A stretch of 64,000 nucleotides of DNA from the NCBI GenBank assembly GCA_045595965.1, contig JAZOBN010000029.1:58120-122119 (forward strand). Direction: 5' to 3'. The notes beneath the pieces were generated by a model that was not told the origin of the DNA, made no database searches, and was given only the letters and a program-made list of their open reading frames with translations. This DNA is from CAAGNP01 sp045595965 (GTDB taxonomy: Bacteria; Bacteroidota; Bacteroidia; Bacteroidales; UBA932). Both the position numbers and the translations under genes were made by a program. Shown piece by piece: positions 25,465-34,709 of the stretch; the first letter of the stretch is position 1, and the number at the start of each line of letters is the position of its first letter.

Positions 25465-27615
25465 TTAACGCTTTTCCAGAAGGGCAAGTGCAATTCTCTC
25501 TCTCCTCATATCAATATCCAGAACTTTAACCTTCACATGCTGATGTATTTTAACCACATCGGCAGGATTTGAAATAAATCTATCAGAAAGTTTTGAGACG
25601 TGAATCAATCCATTCTGTTTGATGCCGAAATCGACAAAAGCTCCAAAATTGGTAATATTTGTCACTATGCCCGGGAGTTCCATCCCCACTTTTACATCCT
25701 CAATAGAGCGGATCTCATCCGAAAACTCAAGTATTTTTATTGATGCACGTGGGTCTCTCCCTGGTTTGGCAAGTTCGGACATAATATCATTCAGTGTTGG
25801 AAGCCCCACCTCTTCTGTGATATATCTCTTTATATCCACCTTACCTCTAACCTCCTCATCTCCGATAAGATCATCGACATTTACTGACAGGTCCTTAGCC
25901 ATTTTCTGAACAAGCTGATACCTCTCGGGATGGACAGCTGAATTATCCAATGGATTTTCTCCCCCTGGAATCCTCAAGAAACCGGCACATTGCTCAAACA
26001 CCTTATCACCAAGGCGTTTTACCTTCAAAAGCTCCTTACGGGTAGAAAAAGGGCCGTTTTCTGTTCTGTAATCAACAATATTCTGTGCAATAGCAGGTCC
26101 GATACCCGACACATAACCAAGAAGATGCTTGCTTGCTGTATTCAGATTTACCCCGACACTGTTAACACAACTCTCCACTACATTGTCAAGATTCTCTTTC
26201 AGCAGGGTCTGGTCCACATCGTGCTGATACTGTCCTACACCGATAGACTTTGGATCAATCTTCACTAGTTCAGCAAGGGGATCCATTATCCTCCTTCCAA
26301 TAGAGACAGCACCTCTAACTGTAACATCATATTGGGGGAACTCCTCCCTTGCAATAGGTGAAGCCGAATAGATCGATGCACCATCTTCACTCACGGAATA
26401 TACTCTGACACCCTCCGGCAATGCAAGTTTCTTGATAAAAGCCTCAGTCTCACGTCCGGCAGTACCATTTCCTATAGCTATAACCTCTATCTTGTATGAC
26501 TCGACCAGATTGGAAATCTTTTTCATTGCCATAGTCCTCTCATTTACAGGAGGATGAGGATAAATAACATCATTATGAAGAAGTGCCCCTTGAGCATCCA
26601 GGCAGACCACTTTACACCCTGTCCTGAATCCGGGATCTATTGCCAGAACCCTCTTCTGTCCCAAGGGGGGAGCCATCAACAACTGTCTTAGATTCTCTCC
26701 AAACACTTTGATAGACTCAATATCTGCCTTTTCCTTTATGATCCTGAGAGATTCATTCTCTATTGAGGGGTGAAGCAGTCTCTTGTATGAATCCTCTACA
26801 GCCATATCCAATTGCTCTGCTACATCTGGTGCAGGAGATCTCTTCCCCTTAAGGACGCTTCTGTATATACTATCCATAGACCTCTCTCCATCTACCTCCA
26901 CCTTCAAACTCAAAATGCCCTCGGAAGCACCTCTGAGAATAGCTAGCACCCTATGTGAAGGAATTCTCGACATATCTTCGGCGAATTCGAAATAGTTTTT
27001 GAACTTCAATGCCTCATCGCTCTGTTCATCTACCCCCTTTGCCACTTTTGCCACTATGCGACCATATCGGACATACTGATTTCTCAATCCACCCCTCACA
27101 TCCATTGACTCACTTATCCACTCTGCAATAATATCCCTTGCCCCCTGAAGTGCACTCACCTCATCTTCCACCTCATCATTTATAAACTTTTGCGCCTCTT
27201 TCACAGGGTTTGCCACATTACAATTGAATATCATCTCTGCAAGAGGTTCAAGCCCTTTCCCTTTGGCAATAGATGCTTTTGTCTTTCTTTTGGGTCTATA
27301 TGGAAGATAAATATCTTCAAGCTTCTGTGAATCAACACAATTCTCAATTTCATCTTTTAGAGAATCTGTTAATTTCCCCTGTTCATGGATTGAAACAAGA
27401 ATACCTGATTTACGCTTTTCCAACTCCTCAAATTTCTGGAAATGATGTTTCACCTCCCCTACCTGGGACTCATCAAGCCCACCAGTCCTCTCCTTACGGT
27501 AACGCGATATAAAAGGGATAGTAGCCCCCTCCTCAAACAACTCTACACAATGCTCTACTTGCCATCCGGAGACACCAATCCTTTTACTTATAAAGTCGAT
27601 ATACAATTGTTTCAT
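25465..27615 (-). CDS. tex: Tex-family S1 RNA-binding transcription accessory protein
   Basis: Tex (716 residues) has the standard layout: N-terminal helical Tex domain with FEEGATIPFISRYRKERTGG, YqgF/RuvC-like domain starting VLAIDPGFRTGCK (about residue 325), helix-hairpin-helix motifs around LLGYVSGIGPAIAQNIVDYR, and a C-terminal S1 domain with GIVTNITNFGAFVDFG. It is a cytoplasmic nucleic-acid-binding protein linked to transcription and stress tolerance. It is the last gene of a minus-strand series, 14 bases after the ClC gene. Confidence 0.96.
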   Translation of the reverse strand: MKQLYIDFISKRIGVSGWQVEHCVELFEEGATIPFISRYRKERTGGLDESQVGEVKHHFQKFEELEKRKSGILVSIHEQGKLTDSLKDEIENCVDSQKLEDIYLPYRPKRKTKASIAKGKGLEPLAEMIFNCNVANPVKEAQKFINDEVEDEVSALQGARDIIAEWISESMDVRGGLRNQYVRYGRIVAKVAKGVDEQSDEALKFKNYFEFAEDMSRIPSHRVLAILRGASEGILSLKVEVDGERSMDSIYRSVLKGKRSPAPDVAEQLDMAVEDSYKRLLHPSIENESLRIIKEKADIESIKVFGENLRQLLMAPPLGQKRVLAIDPGFRTGCKVVCLDAQGALLHNDVIYPHPPVNERTMAMKKISNLVESYKIEVIAIGNGTAGRETEAFIKKLALPEGVRVYSVSEDGASIYSASPIAREEFPQYDVTVRGAVSIGRRIMDPLAELVKIDPKSIGVGQYQHDVDQTLLKENLDNVVESCVNSVGVNLNTASKHLLGYVSGIGPAIAQNIVDYRTENGPFSTRKELLKVKRLGDKVFEQCAGFLRIPGGENPLDNSAVHPERYQLVQKMAKDLSVNVDDLIGDEEVRGKVDIKRYITEEVGLPTLNDIMSELAKPGRDPRASIKILEFSDEIRSIEDVKVGMELPGIVTNITNFGAFVDFGIKQNGLIHVSKLSDRFISNPADVVKIHQHVKVKVLDIDMRRERIALALLEKR

Positions 27616-27629
27616 AGGGAAATATATAT

Positions 27630-29408
27630 TTAGTCGTGAGATACCTCTTGAAGTCTCTCCCTGTAAGAAGAGAATATCTTGGATTTTGAGACAAAGCCCA
27701 AATATGTTCCGAACATATCAACCACCGGGAGATTCCACGCCCCTGTGGTTTCAAACTTTTTCATAACACTATCCATCCTCTCCTCATCATTTACCTTGCT
27801 GGGGGCCTCCTTCATAAGGTTATATACAAAAACAGTTTCGTATTTCTCCCTATCAAACATCATCTCTCTGACATCATCCAGAAAGAGAATACCTTGAAAC
27901 TTACTGTGAGAATCAACCACCGGGAAGATATTTCTGCGCGATTTTGCTACAGCCTTTACTATCTGACCCAAATTGTCCTCCAAATGCAAAGGGATGAAGT
28001 CTGATTCAATAAAATCACTGGTTTTAAGGAGAGTGAGCACTGCCTGGTCACTATCGTGGGTAAGAAGTTCCCCACTCTTTGCTATACGTTTTGTATATAT
28101 TGAATATGGTTCAAAAAGTCTGATTGTTGCAAAGGAGATTGCTGCTGTAATACTCAAGGGCATAAGAAGTTCATAGCCACCTGTTATCTCAGCGATGAGA
28201 AATATTGCCGTCATCGGGGCCTGCATAACACCTGCCATAAGTCCTGCCATACCTACAAGGACGAAATTGCCCTCTGGCAAAACATGGATACCGGTAAGAT
28301 TTATAACCCTTGCGAGGATGAAACCTGCTATACCACCAACTATCAAAGTGGGACCGAATGTCCCTCCGACTCCACCACCGGCATTGGTAAACGACATTGC
28401 GAACACCTTGAAAACCAACACAAAAAGAAAAAACAAAGGGACAAACCACCGATAATTCAACAATGAAGAGAATAACGAATGGTCAAGCCCCTCCACAGGA
28501 TTTCCGGTCAGAAGAGACTCCAGTACATGGTAACCCTCACCGAATAGTGGGGGGAAGATATATATCAGCACACCCAGCATCAATGCACAGAATGCCCAAC
28601 GTTTGTATGGATTCTCTATTGACTTTATCTTATCTTCGAGAACTAAAGTGGTTCTTGTGAAATAGAGTGACACAAAACCACAGAAAACACCCAGAATCAG
28701 GTAGAACGGGATATTGTGCATTACAAACGGGTCTATAGTGCTTGTAAATGCGAAATCCCTTCCAAATGCAAAATAAGATACAGCTGTAGCTGTAATAGTG
28801 GACATCAGAAGGGGGAGTATAGATGTCATGGAGATATTGAAAAGCAATATCTCAAGTGTAAACAGGATTCCGGCCATAGGGGCCTTGAATATACCTGCAA
28901 CTGCACCTGCAGCACCACATCCGAGCAAAATTGTCATTTGCTTGTAGCTCAGCCCCAGTTTCCTGGCAATATTGGATCCTATTGCTGCACCTGTATAAAC
29001 AATAGGTGCCTCCGCCCCTACCGATCCACCGAATCCGATAGTTACAGAGCTGGCAATAAGTGAAGACCAGGTATTATGAGATTTGATTTTGGAATTGTTC
29101 TTAGAGACAGCGAGTAGTACTTTTGTCACCCCATGACCAATATTGTCCTTGACCACATATCTGACAAAAAGCATAGCCAGAAGCATACCCACACCGGGAT
29201 ATAACAAATATAGGAAACTGTCGGTAGTGGTATCAAACCATCCAATCAACAAGTCTCCTACAAGCTCAATAAGCCACTTGAGGGCTACAGATGCTATACC
29301 ACTGACAAGACCAACTACAAAAGCAAGAATCAGAAGGAACTGTGCCTCCGGTAGCTTATGCAGCAGTCTCGAAATTTTTGAAGTGATATTAATCCTCTTT
29401 AGAATCAT
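27630..29408 (-). CDS. ClC-family chloride channel/antiporter with CBS domains
   Basis: This membrane protein has the ClC core followed by a pair of CBS domains (about the last 150 residues). The pore motif GGSVGAEAPIVYTG keeps the gating glutamate in GAEAP, and the GxFxP motif is GGVGGTFGPTLIVGG. The open frame runs back to 29480, but the region before MILKRINITSKIS overlaps the upstream gene by up to 92 bases and is not ClC-like. I therefore choose the ATG at 29408 (29414 is equally possible), leaving a 20-base overlap. Retention of the gating Glu suggests a Cl-/H+ exchanger rather than a channel. Confidence 0.9.
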   Translation of the reverse strand: MILKRINITSKISRLLHKLPEAQFLLILAFVVGLVSGIASVALKWLIELVGDLLIGWFDTTTDSFLYLLYPGVGMLLAMLFVRYVVKDNIGHGVTKVLLAVSKNNSKIKSHNTWSSLIASSVTIGFGGSVGAEAPIVYTGAAIGSNIARKLGLSYKQMTILLGCGAAGAVAGIFKAPMAGILFTLEILLFNISMTSILPLLMSTITATAVSYFAFGRDFAFTSTIDPFVMHNIPFYLILGVFCGFVSLYFTRTTLVLEDKIKSIENPYKRWAFCALMLGVLIYIFPPLFGEGYHVLESLLTGNPVEGLDHSLFSSLLNYRWFVPLFFLFVLVFKVFAMSFTNAGGGVGGTFGPTLIVGGIAGFILARVINLTGIHVLPEGNFVLVGMAGLMAGVMQAPMTAIFLIAEITGGYELLMPLSITAAISFATIRLFEPYSIYTKRIAKSGELLTHDSDQAVLTLLKTSDFIESDFIPLHLEDNLGQIVKAVAKSRRNIFPVVDSHSKFQGILFLDDVREMMFDREKYETVFVYNLMKEAPSKVNDEERMDSVMKKFETTGAWNLPVVDMFGTYLGFVSKSKIFSSYRERLQEVSHD

Positions 29409-29754
29409 CTTCATCAGCGAAAGCGTTAGAATCAGTACCTTCATCAGGGAATGTTCCATCACCTGAACCGCTTTCTTCATCTCCCAAGTCGTCGTTGAAA
29501 AGATCTTTCTCTACATCTTCATAATCATCGACCCTTACTGAGATTTTTACAAGGTAAATAGCACCGGGTATCTCCACTGAAACTGCATAGAAAGAAGATC
29601 CGTCAGGTTTGTCAATCTTGAAGATATCACCCATATAATCTGCATATCCTTTCGGATATTTCTCCTTGAATGCCGCCTGAAGTTCAGCAGACATATTCTC
29701 ATAACTAACCACCGCTCTTTTGATCGAGGGTGCTTTTCCAACAGTTTTGCTCAT
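29389..29754 (-). CDS. acidic small protein of unknown function
   Basis: This 121-residue protein has a compact, probably folded N-terminal part (about residues 1-80, including YPKGYADYMGDIFKIDKPDG and FYAVSVEIPGAIYLVKIS) and a disordered tail. The tail is very rich in Asp, Glu, Ser and Gly and ends DDSKED. I recognise it only as a type often seen in Bacteroidales without a known role. Its end overlaps the ClC start region in another frame. A candidate promoter lies upstream at 29782-29811. Confidence 0.75.
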   Translation of the reverse strand: MSKTVGKAPSIKRAVVSYENMSAELQAAFKEKYPKGYADYMGDIFKIDKPDGSSFYAVSVEIPGAIYLVKISVRVDDYEDVEKDLFNDDLGDEESGSGDGTFPDEGTDSNAFADEDDSKED

Positions 29755-29781
29755 TTCTACTATTAAATCCTTTTATGAGTG

Positions 29782-29811
29782 CAATAATAGTGCTTTTTTC
29801 CGTTATGCAAA
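29782..29811 (-). promoter_or_regulatory. candidate promoter of the acidic protein-ClC-tex unit
   Basis: The minus strand has TTTG (29811-29808), 18 bases, then TATTATTG (29789-29782), one base off the TAnnTTTG box. Spacing is one base short of ideal. It is 28 bases upstream of the ATG at 29754. Confidence 0.45.
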
Positions 29812-29825
29812 AAAAAAGTAGAAAA

Positions 29826-31547
29826 TTATTTGGAGGCCCTCAGCAAGAACGATTTTTGACGTTTTTTCTCCTCCTGTCTCCTCTCCACAAAGATTGGTTT
29901 TTTGCTCTTCAGATCGAGTCCCGAATAAAACATAGCAGAAGATGCCGTCATTGGTGTAGGGGTGAAATCCTGCACCTGTTCCATATAGACACCCTTCAAA
30001 TCGGGATTATGGGAAAGTGCAATCATATCAGACATTCTGCACCCTGGATGGGATGAGATAAAATAAGGGACAAGCTGATATTTCAGACCATTTGACCGGA
30101 CTATTTTGTCAAACTCCCTTTTCAATCTCACAAACAACTTGAATGAAGGCTTTGACATCTGCTTCAAAACATTATCCTCGGTATGTTCAGGGGCAACCTT
30201 CAAACGTCCGGAGGTATGTTTCAGAATCAGTTCTTTCAGATATGGCGAAGAGGTATTGTCAAGAAAACCTTTTTCATCAAGGAAAAGGTCATATCTGATT
30301 CCACTCCCGATAAAGAATTTCCTCACCCCCTTTACTTTCTCAATCTCCTTGTACAATGAGAGCAATTCCTGATGTGAATGGGATAGATTCGGACATCTGT
30401 TTGGGAAAAGACACGACTTTCTGATACATTTTGCACAGAGATTCTGGTCCTTCCCTCCCATTCCATACATATTTGCAGTAGGTGCGCCTACATCAGATAT
30501 TACACCCTTAAAATCAGGATGTAAAACAAGTTTGTTAACTTCTGTAACAATTGAGTTACATGACCTTTTCTGTATAAATTTGCCCTGATGTGCAGCAATT
30601 GTACAGAAACTGCACCCTCCAAAACACCCATGATGGATATTCACTGAGAACTTGATCATATCATAGGCAGGAATCCTCTTCCCTTTGTATCGTGGGTGCG
30701 GTAATTTGGTAAATGGGAGATCAAAAAACGAGTCCATCTCCTCTGTTGTCGCAGGTGGGAATGGTGGATTGATGACCACTTCACTATCACCAGCAGGCTC
30801 CACAAGTTTTGCAGGATGCAACTTGTTTGCCTCCCTCTCTATGATATTGAAGTTATCAACAAAAGCCTCTTTACTCTCAAGAGTCTCCTCATAACTGTTC
30901 AAGACAATGACATTATCCCCTCTGGTACTCCCTTTTTTTGCTATATATCCAATCTGGGGAATTTGTCTGAAATGGTAATCACTCCACCCTTGATCATAAC
31001 CTCGGGCAATCTCCACAATCGTCCTCTCTCCCATTCCATATACAAGATAATCTGCTTTTGAATCGACAAGTATAGATGGAAGAAGTTTGTCCTGCCAATA
31101 ATCATAATGAGTCACCCTTCGTAAAGATGCCTCTATGCCACCTATCACTACCGGGACATCAGGATAAAGGTCCTTTAATATGCAGGAATATGTTTTTACA
31201 GCGTAATCCGGTCTATGTGAGGCTTTACCATCAGGTGTATATGCATCATCACTTCTAAGGCGCTTATTGGCTGTATAGTGATTTACCATTGAGTCCATCG
31301 CTCCGGCACTTACACCGAAGAACAGACGGGGTCTACCCAATTTCTTAAAATCGCGCAAATCATCCCTCCAATTGGGCTGAGGAACTATCGCCACCCTATA
31401 CCCTTCCCTCTCAAGAATTCGACCGATAACAGCAATACCAAACGATGGATGGTCCACATAAGCATCTCCTGAGAACAATATCACATCGATATAGTCCCAA
31501 CCGAGGGCATCCACCTCTTTTTTTGAAGTAGGGAGAAACTGGTTCAA
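29826..31547 (-). CDS. ygiQ: YgiQ-family radical SAM protein
   Basis: This 573-residue protein has a B12-binding-like N-terminal region beginning at FLPTSKKEVDALGWDYIDVI and a central radical SAM motif CFGGCSFC (CX3CX2C). A further cysteine group (CAKCIRKSC) follows, and the C-terminal part holds YGKG-free strands typical of YgiQ. The function of the family is not known. The conserved N-terminus starts at a TTG at 31547; upstream in frame there is a stop 6 bases before it and no ATG, so TTG is the forced start. It begins 6 bases after the argS stop and is probably co-translated. Confidence 0.9.
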   Translation of the reverse strand: MNQFLPTSKKEVDALGWDYIDVILFSGDAYVDHPSFGIAVIGRILEREGYRVAIVPQPNWRDDLRDFKKLGRPRLFFGVSAGAMDSMVNHYTANKRLRSDDAYTPDGKASHRPDYAVKTYSCILKDLYPDVPVVIGGIEASLRRVTHYDYWQDKLLPSILVDSKADYLVYGMGERTIVEIARGYDQGWSDYHFRQIPQIGYIAKKGSTRGDNVIVLNSYEETLESKEAFVDNFNIIEREANKLHPAKLVEPAGDSEVVINPPFPPATTEEMDSFFDLPFTKLPHPRYKGKRIPAYDMIKFSVNIHHGCFGGCSFCTIAAHQGKFIQKRSCNSIVTEVNKLVLHPDFKGVISDVGAPTANMYGMGGKDQNLCAKCIRKSCLFPNRCPNLSHSHQELLSLYKEIEKVKGVRKFFIGSGIRYDLFLDEKGFLDNTSSPYLKELILKHTSGRLKVAPEHTEDNVLKQMSKPSFKLFVRLKREFDKIVRSNGLKYQLVPYFISSHPGCRMSDMIALSHNPDLKGVYMEQVQDFTPTPMTASSAMFYSGLDLKSKKPIFVERRQEEKKRQKSFLLRASK

Positions 31548-31553
31548 AACAGA

Positions 31554-33317
31554 TTACATTCTTTCAGGAAGTTCAATTCCCAAAATACCCATTGCTTTTG
31601 TCAACACTTTGGCGATCACACCAATAAGAGATAATCTGAACTGACGGATCTCTTCATCACTCTCCTTCATGATGGTCACATCATGATAGTATTGGTTGAA
31701 CTCTTTGGCAAGATCGTACGCATAGTTTGCCACCACAGCAGGAGAATGGGCAAGTCCGGCCTCTTTGATTCTCTCCGGGAATGCATTCAGAGATTTGATG
31801 ATACTAACCTCTTTATCGAGAAGTTTTGAAGCATCTTTAAGGATACTGATATTGTCTCCATCCACTTGCGCCTTTCTCAAAATAGACTTAATACGTGCGT
31901 GTGTATATTGGATAAATGGACCGGTATTACCATTAAAATCAATCGATTCGCGTGGATCAAACAACATGGTCTTGCGGGGATCCACTTTAATGATAAAGTA
32001 TTTCAATGCGCCGAGGCTCAACATTTCGAAGAGTTTGTGCTGTTCCTCTTCACTCATCCCATCCATCTTGCCAAGTTCCAAAGAGGTCTCTTTAGCAGTA
32101 TTGTACATCTTGTCCAAAAGGTCATCTGCATCTACGACTGTACCCTCTCTTGATTTCATCTTACCCTCTGGAAGTTCTACCATACCGTAAGATAGGTGAT
32201 AAATAGCATCAGACCAGTCAAATCCGAGTTTCTTCAAAATCAGCTTCAACACCTGAAAGTGATAGTTCTGCTCATTACCTACCACATAGATAATTTCATC
32301 AAGCTTATACTCAGAATATCTCTGTTCTGCTGTACCAAGATCCTGTGTCATATACACAGAGGTACCATCCGAACGGAGAAGAAGCTTCCTGTCCAATCCG
32401 TCAGCAGTCAGATCACACCACACAGAACCATCTTCCACTTTCTCAAAAATACCCGCTTCAAGACCTTTTTGTACAAGTGCCTTTCCAAACAAATATGTCT
32501 GTGATTCATAATAAGTTCTATCGAACTCTATTCCAAGTCTGTTATATGTCTGATCAAATCCTTCATATACCCAGCCATTCATCTTCTTCCAAAGATCAAC
32601 AACCTCTTTGTCACCACTCTCCCACTTGAAAAGCATCTCCTGTGCCTCTTTCATAATCGGGGCATCTTTATCCTCACAACCAAGCTTTTCACACTCCTCT
32701 TTGAGCATATTGTTGAAAAGGACATAATAATCTCCTACCAGGTGGTCCCCTTTCTTACCTGAACTCTCCGGAGTCTCTCCATTTCCCCTTTTCAACCATG
32801 CCAGCATCGATTTACAGATATGGATACCACGATCATTCACGAGGTTCACCTTTATCACATTATGACCATTCGCTGCCAGCAATTTTGAGACAGAAGAACC
32901 AAGAAGATTGTTTCTTATGTGTCCAAGATGGAGAGGTTTGTTTGTATTCGGACTCGAATACTCAACCATAATAGTTTTTCCTGTAGGTGCTCCTTGTCCG
33001 AAATCTTTTTCCGATGCAATCTCAGCAAAAACGCCGTTCCAGAAAGATTGTGAAATTTTTATATTGAGGAAACCCTTTACAACATTGTATGATTCAATTT
33101 CAGGGGTATTCTCTTTAAGCCATGCTCCGACCTCTTCTCCTGTTGCCTCCGGAGATTTTCTACTCACTTTCAATAAAGGAAACATCACTGCTGTAACATC
33201 ACCTTCAAACTCTTTTCTGGTAGCCTGCAATTGGATAGGCAACCCCTCTGCAGAGGCACCATATAAAGTTTTAACCGCCTCTTTAACTTTCTCTGATATA
33301 AAAATTTCCTGATTCAT
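31554..33317 (-). CDS. argS: arginyl-tRNA synthetase
   Basis: ArgS (587 residues) charges tRNA-Arg. The HIGH-type motif is HLGHIRN (about residue 128) within SPNTNKPLHLGHIRN, and the KMSK-like loop is KMKSREG (about 385). The N-terminal Add1 domain and the C-terminal DALR anticodon-binding domain (ending near MGILGIELPERM) are complete. It is a class Ia synthetase of normal length. It sits between an amino acid symporter and ygiQ with gaps of 12 and 6 bases. Confidence 0.97.
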   Translation of the reverse strand: MNQEIFISEKVKEAVKTLYGASAEGLPIQLQATRKEFEGDVTAVMFPLLKVSRKSPEATGEEVGAWLKENTPEIESYNVVKGFLNIKISQSFWNGVFAEIASEKDFGQGAPTGKTIMVEYSSPNTNKPLHLGHIRNNLLGSSVSKLLAANGHNVIKVNLVNDRGIHICKSMLAWLKRGNGETPESSGKKGDHLVGDYYVLFNNMLKEECEKLGCEDKDAPIMKEAQEMLFKWESGDKEVVDLWKKMNGWVYEGFDQTYNRLGIEFDRTYYESQTYLFGKALVQKGLEAGIFEKVEDGSVWCDLTADGLDRKLLLRSDGTSVYMTQDLGTAEQRYSEYKLDEIIYVVGNEQNYHFQVLKLILKKLGFDWSDAIYHLSYGMVELPEGKMKSREGTVVDADDLLDKMYNTAKETSLELGKMDGMSEEEQHKLFEMLSLGALKYFIIKVDPRKTMLFDPRESIDFNGNTGPFIQYTHARIKSILRKAQVDGDNISILKDASKLLDKEVSIIKSLNAFPERIKEAGLAHSPAVVANYAYDLAKEFNQYYHDVTIMKESDEEIRQFRLSLIGVIAKVLTKAMGILGIELPERM

Positions 33318-33329
33318 CTCGATTTCTGT

Positions 33330-34709
33330 TTATTTTTTTGCAAAGTACTTTTTCATCTCGGTTTTAACCTTAGGTGAGAGCATCACCAGAGTAAACATTG
33401 TTGGGAATGCCATCAGGGCATAAGCCATATCAATCAGACCCACTGCAGCTTTCAATGAGATCATCGCTGCTACCACCAACATTACCAAGAAGAAAATATT
33501 GTAATATTTCGAATATTTCGCACCAAATAGGAATCCTGTGCACTTCTGACCATAATACGAATATGAAAACATGGTAGAAAATGCAAAGAAGAAGAGCATC
33601 ACAAGGAGGAGATATTTGCCCACACCGGGTATAGAGGCATCAAATGCTTGCAAAGCAACACTCAACCCTGCAATCGAACCGCTGATACCATCACCCAACG
33701 AGAGAACATCTCTCTGGATAAGGATTGCAATTGCTGTCAATGTACATACAAGACCTGAATCTATAGATGGGCCGATCATTGCTACAAGTCCCTCTCTTAC
33801 AGGCTCATTGTTCTTGGATGCCCCGTGCATCATAGATGCTGTACCGACACCCGCTTCATTGACAAGTGCTGCCCTTCTGATACCAATAAGGGCAATGGAA
33901 ACCAATGCACCGATTCCACCACCGACACCAGCCTTTACAGTAAAGGCTTCTCTAAAAATTGCGCCAAAAACTCCCGGCACATCATTGAGGTTGGTCAAGA
34001 TGATGTAAAGCACAAGGAGGAAATACATCCCCACCATTGCAGGAACCACCTTGGTTGCCACTTTTGAAATTCTCTTGATACCGCCAAGGATAACGCATGC
34101 TACAATGACACAAATGATTACACCAATAATAAAACGGAGTGTCAAAGTATTTTGTTCTGGTGCAAAAAATACGGTGGTGATAGCCTCGGTAAACTGGTTG
34201 GCCTGCATTATACACAAAGTACCGATAAGACCGAAGATAGAGAAGAAAACAGCAAGAGGTCTCCATTTTTCTCCCAATCCTGACAATATCATATACATAG
34301 GACCGCCTTGTACCTCCCCTGTATCATCTTTCCCCTTATACATTACTGCCAGAGTACCTTCAAAGAATTTGGTAGCCATACCAAGAATAGAGCTCACCCA
34401 CATCCAGAAAATTGCACCAGGACCTCCGATTGAGAGTGCAATTGCCACACCGGCTATATTACCCATACCGACTGTCGCAGCAATAGCACTTGCAAGTGCC
34501 TCAAAAGAGCTGATCTGGCCCTCTGCCTTATCATCTTTTGCCTTCAATGATTTGATAGCCCTTCCAAAATATCTCAAAGGGACAAAACCCGAATAGATGA
34601 GAAAATACAATCCGCCCCCTACTAGGAGTATAAAAAGAGGATAACCGCAGATAAAATCACTTACCGCGGTTATTCCATTTCCTATTGATGTCCAAAAATT
34701 GTTTTCCAT
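33330..34709 (-). CDS. alanine/glycine:cation symporter (AGCS family)
   Basis: This 459-residue inner-membrane protein has about eleven helices and the AGCS signatures: PLRYFGRAIKSL near the N-terminus, ALASAIAATVGMGNIAGVAI, GPGAIFWMWVSSILGMATKF and RRAALVNEAGVGTASMMHGA. It imports alanine or glycine with Na+ or H+. Its ATG shares a base with the stop of the upstream peptidase gene (TAATG), so the dipeptidase product and amino acid uptake are encoded together. Confidence 0.94.
   Translation of the reverse strand: MENNFWTSIGNGITAVSDFICGYPLFILLVGGGLYFLIYSGFVPLRYFGRAIKSLKAKDDKAEGQISSFEALASAIAATVGMGNIAGVAIALSIGGPGAIFWMWVSSILGMATKFFEGTLAVMYKGKDDTGEVQGGPMYMILSGLGEKWRPLAVFFSIFGLIGTLCIMQANQFTEAITTVFFAPEQNTLTLRFIIGVIICVIVACVILGGIKRISKVATKVVPAMVGMYFLLVLYIILTNLNDVPGVFGAIFREAFTVKAGVGGGIGALVSIALIGIRRAALVNEAGVGTASMMHGASKNNEPVREGLVAMIGPSIDSGLVCTLTAIAILIQRDVLSLGDGISGSIAGLSVALQAFDASIPGVGKYLLLVMLFFFAFSTMFSYSYYGQKCTGFLFGAKYSKYYNIFFLVMLVVAAMISLKAAVGLIDMAYALMAFPTMFTLVMLSPKVKTEMKKYFAKK

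Noticed and set aside
29409..29480. Longer N-terminus of the ClC protein starting at 29480
   Set aside because: This stretch is in another frame of the acidic protein gene and lacks ClC similarity; starts at 29408 or 29414 fit better.
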